A stretch of 64,000 nt of DNA. Origin: Mycobacterium parmense (GTDB lineage Bacteria; Actinomycetota; Actinomycetes; Mycobacteriales; Mycobacteriaceae). The notes below the pieces were generated by a model. It searched no databases, was not told the origin of the DNA, and saw only the letters and a list, made by a program, of their open reading frames with translations. The stretch's first letter is position 1. Every line of letters starts with the position of its first letter. This document shows, piece after piece, positions 19,496 to 28,643 of this stretch. A program made the position numbers and the translations under genes. Location of the stretch: the NCBI RefSeq assembly GCF_010730575.1, contig NZ_AP022614.1, positions 3,658,001 through 3,722,000 on the forward strand, read 5' to 3'.

Positions 19496-20986
19496 TTGAC
19501 TCAGCAAGCCCCTCCCCTGACGAGCATCAGGACCCGGTGGTCCTCGCCGTCCACCGACGACCAGTTCGTCGTCGAGAACCCCGCAACCGGTCAGACGGTG
19601 ACCGTTGTCCAGGGCGCCGGGCCCGAAGAGGTGGACCAGGCCGTACGCGCCGCCCACGCCGCGCACCTGCACTGGAAGCGGCGCCCGGCGCGGGAGCGTG
19701 GCCGGCACCTGCGCCGGATCGCCGAGGTGATCCGCGCCAACGCCGACGAGATCGCCGGGCTCGAGTCGCTGGAGATGGGCAAGCCCGTCAGCCAGGCGCG
19801 CAATTTCGACGTCGAGGCGGCGATCTCGATCTTCGAGTACTTCGCCAGCATGGTCGAGGTGCTGCCCAGCCAGGCCCGCGACTACGGCCCGGTCGTGGAC
19901 ATGACGATGCTGGAACCGTACGGCGTGATCGCCGGCATCGTGCCGTTCAACTGGCCCCCCATCCACACCGCCGGGAAGGTCGCCCCGGCGCTGGCCGTCG
20001 GCAACGCCGTGGTCCTCAAGCCGCCGGAACAGGCCCCCTCGGTGGTGCTGCGGATGGTCGAATTGATGCAGTCGGTCCTGCCGGACCGCGTGGTGCACGC
20101 CGTGGCGGGCCGGGGCCAGGTGGGCGCCGCACTCGCCGGGCACCGGCTGGTGGGCAAGGTGTCCTTCACCGGATCGCCGCGAACGGGGGCGTCGGTGCTG
20201 CGGACCGCCGCGGGCAACCTCACCCCGACCCTCATGGAACTGGGCGGCAAGAACCCGTTGCTTGTCTTCGACGACGCGGATCTGCACGCCGCCCTGCTGG
20301 CCGCCGTCGACGGCGGATTCTTCAACCAGGGCGAAGCCTGCACGGCCGCGTCCCGAATCCTGGTGCAGGAGAACATCTACGCCGAGTTCGAAGAGAAGCT
20401 CTGCGCCGCGGTGAGCCGGCTGAAGGTGGGCGACGGATTCGACGCCAACACCGACGTCGGGCCGTTGGTCACCCGCGACCAGCAGCGGCGGGTCCTCGAC
20501 TACCTGCAGATCGCGGTCGACGAGGGCGCCCGCATCGCCGCCCAGGCGCCGCTGCCCGGCGATCCGCGGCTGGCGGACGGGTTCTACGTCGCGCCCACCG
20601 TGCTCGCCGACGTCAGCCCACGCATGCGGGTGGCCCGCGAAGAGATCTTCGGCCCGGTGGTCTCCCTGATCCCGTTCAAGGACGAGGAAGAGGCCGTGCG
20701 CATTGCCAACGGCACCCCGTTCGGACTGGTCGCGTCGGTGTTCACCGCCGACGGCGACCGAGCGCTGCGGGTGAGCCGGCAGATCCGCGCCGGGGGCGTG
20801 TTCGTCAACAACTATCAGCGCATCGCCATCGGCACCGGCTTCGGAGGGGTGGGCCACAGCGGCTTCGGGCGCGAGCACGCCCAGGAGACGCTGGCGGAGT
20901 ACGGCTACACCAAGACGATCCGGCTGGCCGCCAACCGCGACGAGCTGTCTTATTGGAGCGCAGCGGCCCGGGTGCTCGACGCCTGA
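19496..20986 (+). CDS. NAD(P)-dependent aldehyde dehydrogenase
   Basis: A 496-aa ALDH-superfamily enzyme oxidising an aldehyde to the carboxylate. Visible motifs: cofactor/oxyanion segment GIVPFNWPPIHT (around 145), general-base Glu in MELGGKNPLLVF, catalytic Cys282 in NQGEACTAAS, and the late EEIFGPVVSLIPF signature. All catalytic residues are present. The TTG at 19496 lies immediately behind the LysR-type box with no strong ribosome site. Divergent from the LysR gene, its likely regulator. Substrate specificity (succinate-semialdehyde, betaine-aldehyde or other) cannot be fixed from the sequence. Confidence 0.88.
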   Translation: MTQQAPPLTSIRTRWSSPSTDDQFVVENPATGQTVTVVQGAGPEEVDQAVRAAHAAHLHWKRRPARERGRHLRRIAEVIRANADEIAGLESLEMGKPVSQARNFDVEAAISIFEYFASMVEVLPSQARDYGPVVDMTMLEPYGVIAGIVPFNWPPIHTAGKVAPALAVGNAVVLKPPEQAPSVVLRMVELMQSVLPDRVVHAVAGRGQVGAALAGHRLVGKVSFTGSPRTGASVLRTAAGNLTPTLMELGGKNPLLVFDDADLHAALLAAVDGGFFNQGEACTAASRILVQENIYAEFEEKLCAAVSRLKVGDGFDANTDVGPLVTRDQQRRVLDYLQIAVDEGARIAAQAPLPGDPRLADGFYVAPTVLADVSPRMRVAREEIFGPVVSLIPFKDEEEAVRIANGTPFGLVASVFTADGDRALRVSRQIRAGGVFVNNYQRIAIGTGFGGVGHSGFGREHAQETLAEYGYTKTIRLAANRDELSYWSAAARVLDA

Positions 20987-21032
20987 GCGTGGGTTACCCT
21001 GAGCCTTCCAGGGGCCACGCCGCAGGAGCTTG

Positions 21033-22490
21033 ATGCAACCCGTAGATGACGCCGCCGAGCGGCTGACCCGCGAAGACACGGGCTATCACAAGGCCCTCAA
21101 GAACCGCCAGCTGCAGATGATCGGCCTCGGCGGCGCCATCGGAACCGGGCTGTTCCTCGGCGCCGGGGGAAGGCTCGCGTCGGCGGGGCCCGGGCTGTTT
21201 CTGGTGTACGGCGTCTGCGGCGTCTTCGTCTTCCTGATCCTGCGCGCGCTGGGCGAGCTGGTGCTGCACCGTCCCTCCTCGGGTTCCTTCGTTTCCTATG
21301 CACGCGAATTCTTCGGAGAGAAGGTGGCATTCGCGGCCGGCTGGATGTACTGCCTGAACTGGGCGATGACGGGGATCGTGGACACCACCGCGATCGCGCA
21401 CTACTGCCACTACTGGAAGACGTTCGACCCGGTGCCGCAGTGGACCCTCGCGCTGGTCGCGCTGCTGGTGGTGCTGTCGATGAACCTGATCTCGGTCAAG
21501 CTCTTCGGCGAACTGGAGTTCTGGGCCTCGCTGGTCAAGGTGCTGGCGCTGATCACGTTCCTGGTCGTCGGCACGGTGTTCCTGGTCGGCCGCTTCAAGG
21601 TGGACGGCCGCGACACCGGGCCGTCGTTGTGGGCCGACCACGGCGGTCTGCTGCCCGCCGGCCTGGTGCCGCTGGTGCTCGTCACCTCGGGGGTGGTATT
21701 CGCTTACGCCGCAGTGGAATTGGTTGGCATTGCGGCCGGGGAGACGGTGAACCCGGAGAAGATCATGCCGCGCGCGATCAACTCGGTGGTCTTTCGCATC
21801 GCGGTCTTCTACATCGGCTCGACGGTGCTGCTGGCCCTGCTGCTGCCGCACACCGCCTACCAGAACCACGTGAGCCCGTTCGTGACGTTCTTCTCCAAGG
21901 CGGGTTTCAGCGGCGCGGGCAACATCATGAACCTGGTGGTCCTCACCGCCGCGCTGTCCAGCCTGAACGCCGGGCTGTACAGCACCGGGCGCATCCTGCG
22001 GTCGATGGCGATCAACGGCAGCGGCCCGAAGTTCACCGCGCCCATGTCCAAGAACGGCGTGCCGTACGGCGGAATCCTGTTGACCAGCGCCGTCGGCCTG
22101 CTGGGCATCGTGCTCAACGCGGTCAAGCCGAGCCAGGCGTTCGAGATCGTGCTGCACCTCGCCGCCGTCGGTGTGGTGGTGGCCTGGGGCACGATCGTGG
22201 CGTGCCAGCTGCGCCTCTACCGGCTCTCCCGCCGCGGTGCCTTGCAGCGGCCCGACTTCCGGATGCCGCTGGCCCCCTACAGCGGCTACGTCACGCTGGC
22301 CTTCCTGGCCGGCGTCCTGATCCTGATGCTGCTGGACAAGGTGCAGGGCCCCTGGCTGCTCGGCGCGATCGTGCTCGGGGTCCCCGCGCTCATCGGCGGC
22401 TGGTTCTTGGTCCGCCACCGCGTCCAGGCCATCGCCGAAGACAGTGCCGCCTCGGCCTCTCCGCGCACGGATCCCCCGCTCGCGGCCTGA
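21033..22490 (+). CDS. ansP: APC-family amino acid permease, L-asparagine permease type
   Basis: A 485-aa inner-membrane transporter with about 12 helices. The first helix has the amino-acid/polyamine permease signature [18 protein letters not shown], followed by [20 protein letters not shown]. The sequence strongly resembles mycobacterial AnsP permeases, which import L-asparagine by proton symport; its place next to an lpqJ-like gene fits AnsP2 (Rv0346c) as I remember the M. tuberculosis order. ATG 21033 is preceded by AGGAG; a TTG one codon earlier is possible. An inverted repeat at 22510-22546 follows. Assignment to AnsP1 or AnsP2, and asparagine as the actual substrate, is inference. Confidence 0.85.
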   Translation: MQPVDDAAERLTREDTGYHKALKNRQLQMIGLGGAIGTGLFLGAGGRLASAGPGLFLVYGVCGVFVFLILRALGELVLHRPSSGSFVSYAREFFGEKVAFAAGWMYCLNWAMTGIVDTTAIAHYCHYWKTFDPVPQWTLALVALLVVLSMNLISVKLFGELEFWASLVKVLALITFLVVGTVFLVGRFKVDGRDTGPSLWADHGGLLPAGLVPLVLVTSGVVFAYAAVELVGIAAGETVNPEKIMPRAINSVVFRIAVFYIGSTVLLALLLPHTAYQNHVSPFVTFFSKAGFSGAGNIMNLVVLTAALSSLNAGLYSTGRILRSMAINGSGPKFTAPMSKNGVPYGGILLTSAVGLLGIVLNAVKPSQAFEIVLHLAAVGVVVAWGTIVACQLRLYRLSRRGALQRPDFRMPLAPYSGYVTLAFLAGVLILMLLDKVQGPWLLGAIVLGVPALIGGWFLVRHRVQAIAEDSAASASPRTDPPLAA

Positions 22491-22509
22491 ACTCGCCTCG
22501 GTCACGGTG

Positions 22510-22546
22510 GGGTAAACGTGGGCGCGTCACTGCGGTCGCTTTACCC
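22510..22546. terminator. Inverted repeat downstream of the permease gene
   Basis: Arms GGGTAAA (22510-22516) and TTTACCC (22540-22546) with a 23-base loop, between the permease stop and the lpqJ-like start. No U-tract follows, so it may be a weak terminator or an operator. Confidence 0.35.
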
Positions 22547-22594
22547 GCCCGCTGCGTAGTCTGAGGCGCGAAATTCGAGATTTCGGGAGTTCAG

Positions 22595-23188
22595 GTGCGG
22601 TTGTCGCAGAAGGCGCGGTGGGGCATGGCCGGTGGGTCGTTGCTGCTGTCGCCCGTGCTGGTGAGCGCCATGCCGGTGTCCGGCTGCAGCTCCAGCATCG
22701 AGGGCAGGCCGGTCGCGTCGCCGGGGGCAGGAGGGCCCACCGAGCCCACGTTTCCCACGCCGCGCCCGTCGTCGTCGCCGCCGCCGACCAGCAGTCCCGC
22801 GCCCGGTTCGTCGATCGCGCCGACCAGCCCCACCACCCCGGGGGCCGCGATCCCGCTACCGCCGGACCAGAACGGCTACGTCTTCATCGAGACCAAGTCC
22901 GGCATGACCCGCTGCCAGATCAACAACGACAGCGTCGGCTGCGAGGCTCCGTTCACCAACTCGCCGATGCAAGACGGTGAGCACGCCAACGGCGTGAGCG
23001 TCACCGCGGGCGGCACCGTCCAATGGGTGCTGGGCAACCTGGGCTCCATCCCGACCGTCACCATCGACTACAAGACCTACGAGGCCCAGGGCTGGACCAT
23101 CAACGCCACGCCCGACGGCACGCGTTTCACCAACGACCACACCAAGCACGGCATGTTCGTCAGCATCGAGAAGGTCGACACGTTCTGA
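22595..23188 (+). CDS. lpqJ: LpqJ-like lipoprotein
   Basis: A 197-aa predicted exported lipoprotein. The N-terminus is basic then hydrophobic and ends in a lipobox-like VSGC (Cys at about residue 31), followed by a Pro/Ser/Thr-rich linker (about 45-88) and a C-terminal domain from about 92 (GYVFIETKSGMTRCQINNDS) with cysteines at positions that could form a disulfide with the following CEAPF. The N-terminal RPVASPG-GPTEPTFPTPRPS pattern resembles M. tuberculosis LpqJ (Rv0344c), and the adjacent AnsP-type permease matches that locus. Function unknown; the C-terminal region recalls mycobacterial secreted domains. GTG start at 22595. Confidence 0.75.
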   Translation: MRLSQKARWGMAGGSLLLSPVLVSAMPVSGCSSSIEGRPVASPGAGGPTEPTFPTPRPSSSPPPTSSPAPGSSIAPTSPTTPGAAIPLPPDQNGYVFIETKSGMTRCQINNDSVGCEAPFTNSPMQDGEHANGVSVTAGGTVQWVLGNLGSIPTVTIDYKTYEAQGWTINATPDGTRFTNDHTKHGMFVSIEKVDTF

Positions 23189-23199
23189 GCGCCTGTCAG

Positions 23200-23205
23200 T
23201 ACCAT
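23200..23205 (+). promoter_or_regulatory. -10 hexamer TACCAT, probable leaderless promoter
   Basis: TACCAT is followed by exactly 7 bases and then the GTG at 23213. The same arrangement occurs ahead of several other genes here (29913, 32419, 33211, 42209, 44896, 58030). Confidence 0.5.
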
Positions 23206-23212
23206 CGGTGCC

Positions 23213-23773
23213 GTGGCACGCAACGGCCCACCGGGGGACGATTTTCACGATCAGCCGACCCAGCATGCCAATTTCGGCGCCGGCGCAGTTCCGCCCGCCG
23301 TCGAGGCCCCGCCGCCCTCCACCGGGCCGCCGGCGCCCGGTCAGTTCCCGCAGACCGACTCGTTCGGCCCGCTGGACGACCTCGACCCGGACGCCGAGCC
23401 CAAGCCCTGGTACCGCAGGCCCGCGATGCTCATCGCCTGGCTTGTCGTCGTCGTGATCCTGATCGGCCTGATCATCTTCGGCATCGTCGAACTGCTCCAG
23501 GGCCAGCAGGGCACCAGCAAGACCCCGACGACCAGCACGACAAGCACAACCTCCCCGACCACCACGACGACCCCGTCCACCACGACCACCACACCACCGC
23601 CGTCCAGCAGCGCGGTCGCCCCGCCGCCGGAACAGCCGACCTACCAGCCGACCCGCCAGCCCACCCAGCAGCAGCCACCGCCGACGCATCACCTGCCGCA
23701 TTTGCACCTGCCCTCGGTGATCACCATCCCGGAGGTGCCGACGGTGATCACGGTGCCGCCCGGCCTGCGCTGA
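23213..23773 (+). CDS. Pro/Thr-rich single-pass membrane protein
   Basis: A 186-aa protein of unknown function. The N-terminal 65 residues are polar and Pro-rich, PWYRRPAMLIAW leads into one membrane helix (about 70-92, LVVVVILIGLIIFGIVELL), and the remaining 95 residues are a Thr/Pro/Ser-rich exported tail (TTSTTSPTTTTTPSTTTTT) ending with the hydrophobic HLHLPSVITIPEVPTVITV. Basic residues before the helix place the N-terminus inside. It shares the domain-helix-low-complexity-tail plan with the next gene, 52 bases downstream, and probably forms a unit with it. Thr-rich tails of this type are candidates for O-mannosylation; that is inference. Confidence 0.78.
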   Translation: MARNGPPGDDFHDQPTQHANFGAGAVPPAVEAPPPSTGPPAPGQFPQTDSFGPLDDLDPDAEPKPWYRRPAMLIAWLVVVVILIGLIIFGIVELLQGQQGTSKTPTTSTTSTTSPTTTTTPSTTTTTPPPSSSAVAPPPEQPTYQPTRQPTQQQPPPTHHLPHLHLPSVITIPEVPTVITVPPGLR

Positions 23774-23825
23774 CGCGCACCTACACTCGCGGAGATCCAC
23801 GACAACTGACACAGGGGTGCGCGAT

Positions 23826-25481
23826 ATGAGCGAGTCGCTCGGGCTGTCGGTCGGCGCGGCCAATCTGGTCGCGGTGCGCGCGGGTCACGCCCCGTTGCGC
23901 CGCAGTTCGGTGCTGACGCTGTTCGAGCACCGGCCCACCGAAGTCGGCCTGCCCGAAGAGAATCCGAACCTGACCGAATCCGGACTGGTGCTGCGGGGCT
24001 TCGTCGAAAGGGTCGGCGACCCGTCGCCGTTGGTGGCCGCCGACGGGACGAAGTACCTGGGCGAGGTGCTGACCGTCGAGGCCATCGAGGCCATGGCGCG
24101 CGCGGTCGGCTACGGCACACCGGTCACCATCGCCGTCCCCTCGTACTGGTCACAGGCCCAGTTCAGCGCGCTGCGCGAGGAATTCTTCGCCCAGCCGGAC
24201 CTCGAACGCGACGGCGTGCCGCCGACGCTGGTCTCCGACGCCACCGCCGCGCTGGCCGGACTGCGCACCCAACCCGGCTTCCCCACCGACGGTGCCGTCG
24301 CGGTGTGCGATTTCGGCGCCGGCGGCACCAGCGTCACGCTGATGGGCGCCCGGCCGGGGTCCGGGCCCACCGGCTCGACGCTGCGGCACACCGAATTCTC
24401 CGGCGACGCCATCGATCAGCTCGTCGCGGAGCACGTGCGCGCACCGGCCGCGGACGCGACCGTCGCCGACCTGGGGGCCACCACGCGAATCGGCTCACAG
24501 ACCCGGTTGCTGGGCGAATGCCGGCGCGCGAAGGAACGACTCTCGACGGCGGCGACAGCCACGGTCACGCCGGGTTCGGGTGAACCTGTTGTGTTGTCGC
24601 GCAACGACTTCGAGCAGCTCATCGCCGAGCCACTGGAGCACCTGCTGCGAGCGATCGATGAAGCGTTGCAGCGCAACGGAATTGGGCCAGGCGGCCTGGC
24701 CGCCGTGGCGGCCGTCGGCGGCGGCGCCGCCATCCCGTTGGTCGGCGCCCGCCTGTCGCAGCGCTTCGGGGTGCCCCTGCTCACCGCGGCGCAGCCCGGG
24801 TCGGCTGCCGCCGTCGGGGCGGCGCTCCTCGGCCAGCAGCAGGCCTCCGCGGGTGTCCCGACAAGTGCCGCCGCCGCGGTGCAGACGCCGACCGAACTGG
24901 TTCCCACCGCGCGGGCCGCGGACGCCGACCCGGCGCTGGCGTGGTCGCAGGATGCCGACGACGCCGACGACGAGCTGGTGCCCTACACGGGGCGCGACGC
25001 CACCGGCGAGTATGCGCGCGAGGCAACGGAATATGACGACGACCGCGATGCGCCGCCCGCTGCCGGCGGCGGGCTGCCCTGGTACAAGCGCACGGCGCTG
25101 GTCGTGAGCGTGGCCGCGGCGGGCGCGGCGGTGCTGGTGGCCGTGCTGCTGGGCATCAATCTGGCCGACTCGGGTTCCAACCCGGGCAACCCCCCGGCCA
25201 CTGAACCGGCACCGCCGCCGACGTCGCAGACCGTGACCGTCACCGGGCCGGGCGACAGCACCACGGTGACGGTCCTCCCGCCGCCGCCCACCACCCAACC
25301 GCCGGCCACGACCACCGCGGCGCCGCCACAGACCACCACGACGACGACCGCCACAACCACCGCGGCCCCGACCACGACCACCCAGCCCAGCACCACCACT
25401 GAGGCCACCACCACCGCCGCTCCGCCGGCACCCACGCGGGACAGACCGTTTCCGCGTTTCGAACCGCCGTTCCGGCGTTAG
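23826..25481 (+). CDS. Hsp70/actin-fold membrane protein with Pro/Thr-rich tail (Rv0312-like)
   Basis: A 551-aa protein. The N-terminal 340 residues follow the Hsp70 ATPase outline: LGLSVGAANLVAVR at the phosphate-1 position, VCDFGAGGTSVTLM at phosphate-2, and AVGGGAAIPLVGARLSQRF plus AAVGAALLG at the adenosine motif. The phosphate-2 loop still has Asp and the Gly pair, so ATP binding is plausible. An acidic linker, one helix (about 425-448, VVSVAAAGAAVLVAVLLG) and a Thr/Pro/Ala-rich tail follow; no Hsp70 substrate-binding domain exists. I use ATG 23826; a GTG three codons earlier is less likely. It resembles M. tuberculosis Rv0312, whose own counterpart seems to be the partial gene at the right edge, so this looks like a second paralogue. 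Confidence 0.8.
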   Translation: MSESLGLSVGAANLVAVRAGHAPLRRSSVLTLFEHRPTEVGLPEENPNLTESGLVLRGFVERVGDPSPLVAADGTKYLGEVLTVEAIEAMARAVGYGTPVTIAVPSYWSQAQFSALREEFFAQPDLERDGVPPTLVSDATAALAGLRTQPGFPTDGAVAVCDFGAGGTSVTLMGARPGSGPTGSTLRHTEFSGDAIDQLVAEHVRAPAADATVADLGATTRIGSQTRLLGECRRAKERLSTAATATVTPGSGEPVVLSRNDFEQLIAEPLEHLLRAIDEALQRNGIGPGGLAAVAAVGGGAAIPLVGARLSQRFGVPLLTAAQPGSAAAVGAALLGQQQASAGVPTSAAAAVQTPTELVPTARAADADPALAWSQDADDADDELVPYTGRDATGEYAREATEYDDDRDAPPAAGGGLPWYKRTALVVSVAAAGAAVLVAVLLGINLADSGSNPGNPPATEPAPPPTSQTVTVTGPGDSTTVTVLPPPPTTQPPATTTAAPPQTTTTTTATTTAAPTTTTQPSTTTEATTTAAPPAPTRDRPFPRFEPPFRR

Positions 25482-25645
25482 CGGAGCGGGGCGCGGGTAT
25501 GCCTGCGCCACCGGTGCCCGGCAAACGCGAAGTTAGGGGAACCTTTCTCGCGTCGAAAGGCCGGGAGATGTAACTATGAGCAGGGCTAAGCAGGCAAATC
25601 GCAGACTGCGGTAACGCCGAATAACGATGCATTGGGGAGATTTCT

Positions 25646-28585
25646 GTGACCACGCAGATGCTCATCAGATTGACCGTGGGCATGGGCATGAGCTTGATCG
25701 TGCTCGCGCTCGCCGCACGGCGGGTTCTGTTCCTGTTCAAGCTGGTCACGGCCGGTAAGCCCGCCCCAGGGCACACCGACGACCCCGGCAGGCGGGTCTG
25801 GACGGAGATCACCGAGGTCTTCGGCCAGCGCCGGCTGCTGAAGTGGTCGATTCCCGGCCTGGCCCACTTCTTCACCATGTGGGGCTTTTTCATCCTGCTC
25901 ACCGTGTACATCGAGGCCTACGGGTTCCTTTTCCAGGAGAACTTCCACATCCCGATCATCGGCCGCTGGAACGCGCTGGGCTTTCTGCAGGACTTCTTCG
26001 CCACCGCCGTTTTCCTCGGCATCACCACGTTCGCGATCATCCGGCTGATGCGCAGCCCGCGCGAGATCGGACGCTCGTCGCGGTTCTACGGCTCGCACAC
26101 CGGCGGCGCCTGGCTGGTGTTGTTCATGATCTTCAACGTCATCTGGACCTACGTGCTGGTGCGCGGGTCCGCCGTCAACAACGGCACCCTGCCCTACGGC
26201 AACGGCGCATTCGTGTCCCAGCTGTTCGGCGCGATACTGCGACCGCTGGGCCAGCCCGCCAACGAGATCATCGAGACCACGGCGCTGCTGCTGCACATCG
26301 CGGTCATGCTGGCGTTCCTCATCATCGTGCTGAACTCCAAGCACCTGCACATCTTCACCGCACCCATCAACGTCATCTTCAAGCGGCTGCCCGACGGGCT
26401 CGGCCCGCTGCTGCCGATCGAGGCCGACGGCAAGCCCGTCGACTTCGAAAACCCGCCCGACGACGCCACATTCGGCCGCGGCAAAATCGAGGACTTCAGC
26501 TGGAAGGCCATGCTGGACTTCGCCACGTGCACCGAATGCGGTCGCTGCCAGTCCCAGTGCCCGGCCTGGAACACCGGCAAGCCGCTGTCGCCCAAGCTCG
26601 TCATCATGGACCTGCGCGACCACTGGATGGCCAAGGCGCCCTACATCCTCGGCAGCAAGGAGACCCCCACCGAGAACACCCCGGAGGGCGGTGTCGGCGA
26701 GGAACTGGGCGGCGAGAAGCACGCCGAGGAGCACCACGTCCCCGAGTCCGGGTTCGGGAGGGTCATGGGTTCCGGCCCGGAGCAGGCCACCCGGCCGCTG
26801 GTCGGCACCGAGCAGGTGGGTGGGGTCATCGACCCCGACGTGCTGTGGTCGTGTGTGACCTGCGGCGCGTGCGTGGAGCAGTGCCCGGTGGACATCGAGC
26901 ACGTCGATCACATCGTCGATATGCGCCGCTACCAGGTGATGATGGAGTCGGAGTTCCCCTCCGAGCTGTCGGTGCTGTTCAAGAACCTCGAAACCAAGGG
27001 CAACCCGTGGGGCCAGAACGCGGCCGACCGGACCAATTGGATCGACGAAGTCGACTTCGACGTCCCCGTCTACGGCGAGGACGTCGACAGCTTCGACGGC
27101 TTCGAGTACCTGTTCTGGGTGGGCTGCGCCGGCGCTTACGACGATAAGGCCAAGAAGACCACCAAGGCCGTCGCCGAGCTGCTGGCCATCGCCGGGGTCA
27201 AGTACCTGGTACTGGGCACCGGCGAGAGCTGCAACGGCGACTCCGCGCGCCGCTCCGGCAACGAGTTCCTGTTCCAACAGCTGGCCCAGCAGGCCGTCGA
27301 GACCCTCGACGGCGTGTTCGAGGGCGTCGAATCCGTCGACCGCAAGATCGTCGTGACCTGCCCGCACTGCTTCAACACCCTGGGCCGCGAATACCGCCAG
27401 CTGGGCGCCAACTACACGGTGCTGCATCACACGCAGCTGCTGAACCGGCTGATCCGGGACAACCGGCTGGTGCCGGTCGCGCCCGTCTCCCAGGACATCA
27501 CCTATCACGACCCGTGCTACCTGGGCCGGCACAACAAGGTGTACGAGGCGCCGCGCGAGCTGATCGGCGCCGCGGGAGCCAATCTCACCGAGATGCCGCG
27601 CCACGCCGAGCGCAGCTTCTGCTGCGGCGCGGGCGGCGCGCGGATGTGGATGGAAGAGCACATCGGCAAGCGCATCAACCACGAGCGCGTCGACGAGGCG
27701 CTGGCCACCGGCGCCGCAACCATCGCCACCGCGTGCCCGTTCTGCCGGGTGATGGTGACCGACGGCGTGAACGACCGCTCCGAGGAGGCGGGGCGCGAGG
27801 GCGTCGAGGTGCTCGACGTCTCGCAGATCCTGCTCGGCTCCCTCGACCGGGAGAAGGTCACGCTGCCGGAGAAGGGCACGGCCGCCAAGGAAGCCGAGAA
27901 GCGCGCGGCGACCGCGCCGAAGGCCGCCGCCGCGAGCGCTCCGGCGCAGGCGCCCGCGAAGCAGGAGGCGCCCGCCGAAGCCGAGGCGCCCGCTGCCAAG
28001 GCGGAGGCTTCGACCTCGGGGGCCGCTCCCGCCGCCCCGGTGAAGGGCCTGGGGATCGCGGGCGGCGCGAAGCGTCCCGGCGCCAAGAAGGCCGCACCGG
28101 CGGCTAAGGCCGAGCAGTCCGAGGCCGCAGCCCCGGCCGAGGCGGAAGCCAAGGCACCGGCCGCACCCGTGAAGGGCCTGGGGATCGCGGGCGGCGCGAA
28201 GCGTCCCGGCGCCAAGAAGGCCGCTCCCGCCGCGAAGGCCGGCGCTCCGGAGGCACCCGCCGAGACCAAGGCTCCGGCCGAATCCGAGGCCGAAGCTCCA
28301 GCCACGACGGAGGCGAAAGCCCCCGCGGCGCCCGTGAAGGGGCTCGGCATCGCCGCCGGCGCGAAGCGCCCCGGCGCCAAGAAGGCCGCGCCCGCAAAGG
28401 CGGCGCCCGCCCCGGCGGAGGAACCCGCCAAGGCGGCACCCACCGCGTCCGAGGAACCCGCCGAGCCGAAAGGGGAGACCGCACCCGAGCCCACGACGGC
28501 GACCAACGGCGACGAGGCGCCCCCGGCGGCACCCGTGAAGGGGCTGGGCATCGCCCGCGGCGCACGCCCGCCGGGCAAGCGCTGA
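25646..28585 (+). CDS. Membrane-bound Fe-S/CCG-domain reductase with repeated Ala/Lys tail (Rv0338c-like)
   Basis: A 979-aa redox protein. The N-terminus has about five membrane helices (about 5-235), NarI/HdrE-like. Two ferredoxin clusters follow: CTECGRCQSQCP (near 293) and CVTCGACVEQCP (near 405). Then come two CCG-type domains with CPHC, DPCYLGRHN and SFCCGAGGARM, resembling heterodisulfide reductase HdrD/GlcF modules. From about 755 an Ala/Pro/Lys-rich tail carries four copies of VKGLGIAxGAxRPGxKK starting at residues 799, 842, 897 and 964. Family knowledge: it should pass electrons between the quinone pool and a thiol or flavoprotein partner; partner unknown. GTG start 25646 after GGGGAGATTTCT. 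The tail is longer and basic, unlike the catalytic body. Confidence 0.85.
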   Translation: MTTQMLIRLTVGMGMSLIVLALAARRVLFLFKLVTAGKPAPGHTDDPGRRVWTEITEVFGQRRLLKWSIPGLAHFFTMWGFFILLTVYIEAYGFLFQENFHIPIIGRWNALGFLQDFFATAVFLGITTFAIIRLMRSPREIGRSSRFYGSHTGGAWLVLFMIFNVIWTYVLVRGSAVNNGTLPYGNGAFVSQLFGAILRPLGQPANEIIETTALLLHIAVMLAFLIIVLNSKHLHIFTAPINVIFKRLPDGLGPLLPIEADGKPVDFENPPDDATFGRGKIEDFSWKAMLDFATCTECGRCQSQCPAWNTGKPLSPKLVIMDLRDHWMAKAPYILGSKETPTENTPEGGVGEELGGEKHAEEHHVPESGFGRVMGSGPEQATRPLVGTEQVGGVIDPDVLWSCVTCGACVEQCPVDIEHVDHIVDMRRYQVMMESEFPSELSVLFKNLETKGNPWGQNAADRTNWIDEVDFDVPVYGEDVDSFDGFEYLFWVGCAGAYDDKAKKTTKAVAELLAIAGVKYLVLGTGESCNGDSARRSGNEFLFQQLAQQAVETLDGVFEGVESVDRKIVVTCPHCFNTLGREYRQLGANYTVLHHTQLLNRLIRDNRLVPVAPVSQDITYHDPCYLGRHNKVYEAPRELIGAAGANLTEMPRHAERSFCCGAGGARMWMEEHIGKRINHERVDEALATGAATIATACPFCRVMVTDGVNDRSEEAGREGVEVLDVSQILLGSLDREKVTLPEKGTAAKEAEKRAATAPKAAAASAPAQAPAKQEAPAEAEAPAAKAEASTSGAAPAAPVKGLGIAGGAKRPGAKKAAPAAKAEQSEAAAPAEAEAKAPAAPVKGLGIAGGAKRPGAKKAAPAAKAGAPEAPAETKAPAESEAEAPATTEAKAPAAPVKGLGIAAGAKRPGAKKAAPAKAAPAPAEEPAKAAPTASEEPAEPKGETAPEPTTATNGDEAPPAAPVKGLGIARGARPPGKR
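28040..28582 (+). repeat. Four direct repeats encoding the VKGLGIA-GAKRPG tail units
   Basis: Units begin at 28040, 28169, 28334 and 28535. Units 1 and 2 are identical over 56 bases (28040-28095 and 28169-28224), unit 3 is diverged, and unit 4 is shortened and ends the gene. The spacers of about 75-145 bases code for Ala/Pro/Glu-rich sequence. The identity of units 1 and 2 indicates recent duplication or gene conversion. Confidence 0.9.
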
Positions 28586-28643
28586 CCACGCCGTTCGACG
28601 CCGCTCAGCAAATTTCGGTGGACAGCGATGGCACGATAGTGTC

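Noticed and set aside
18247..21033. Long plus-strand frame of over 900 codons across the LysR and aldehyde dehydrogenase genes
   Set aside because: Translation is Arg/Gly/Pro-rich with no motif, antisense to LysR and out of frame with the dehydrogenase; typical GC-rich shadow.
25586..27682. 698-codon minus-strand frame opposite the Fe-S reductase
   Set aside because: Antisense shadow without domain signatures; the plus-strand frame has clear cysteine motifs.
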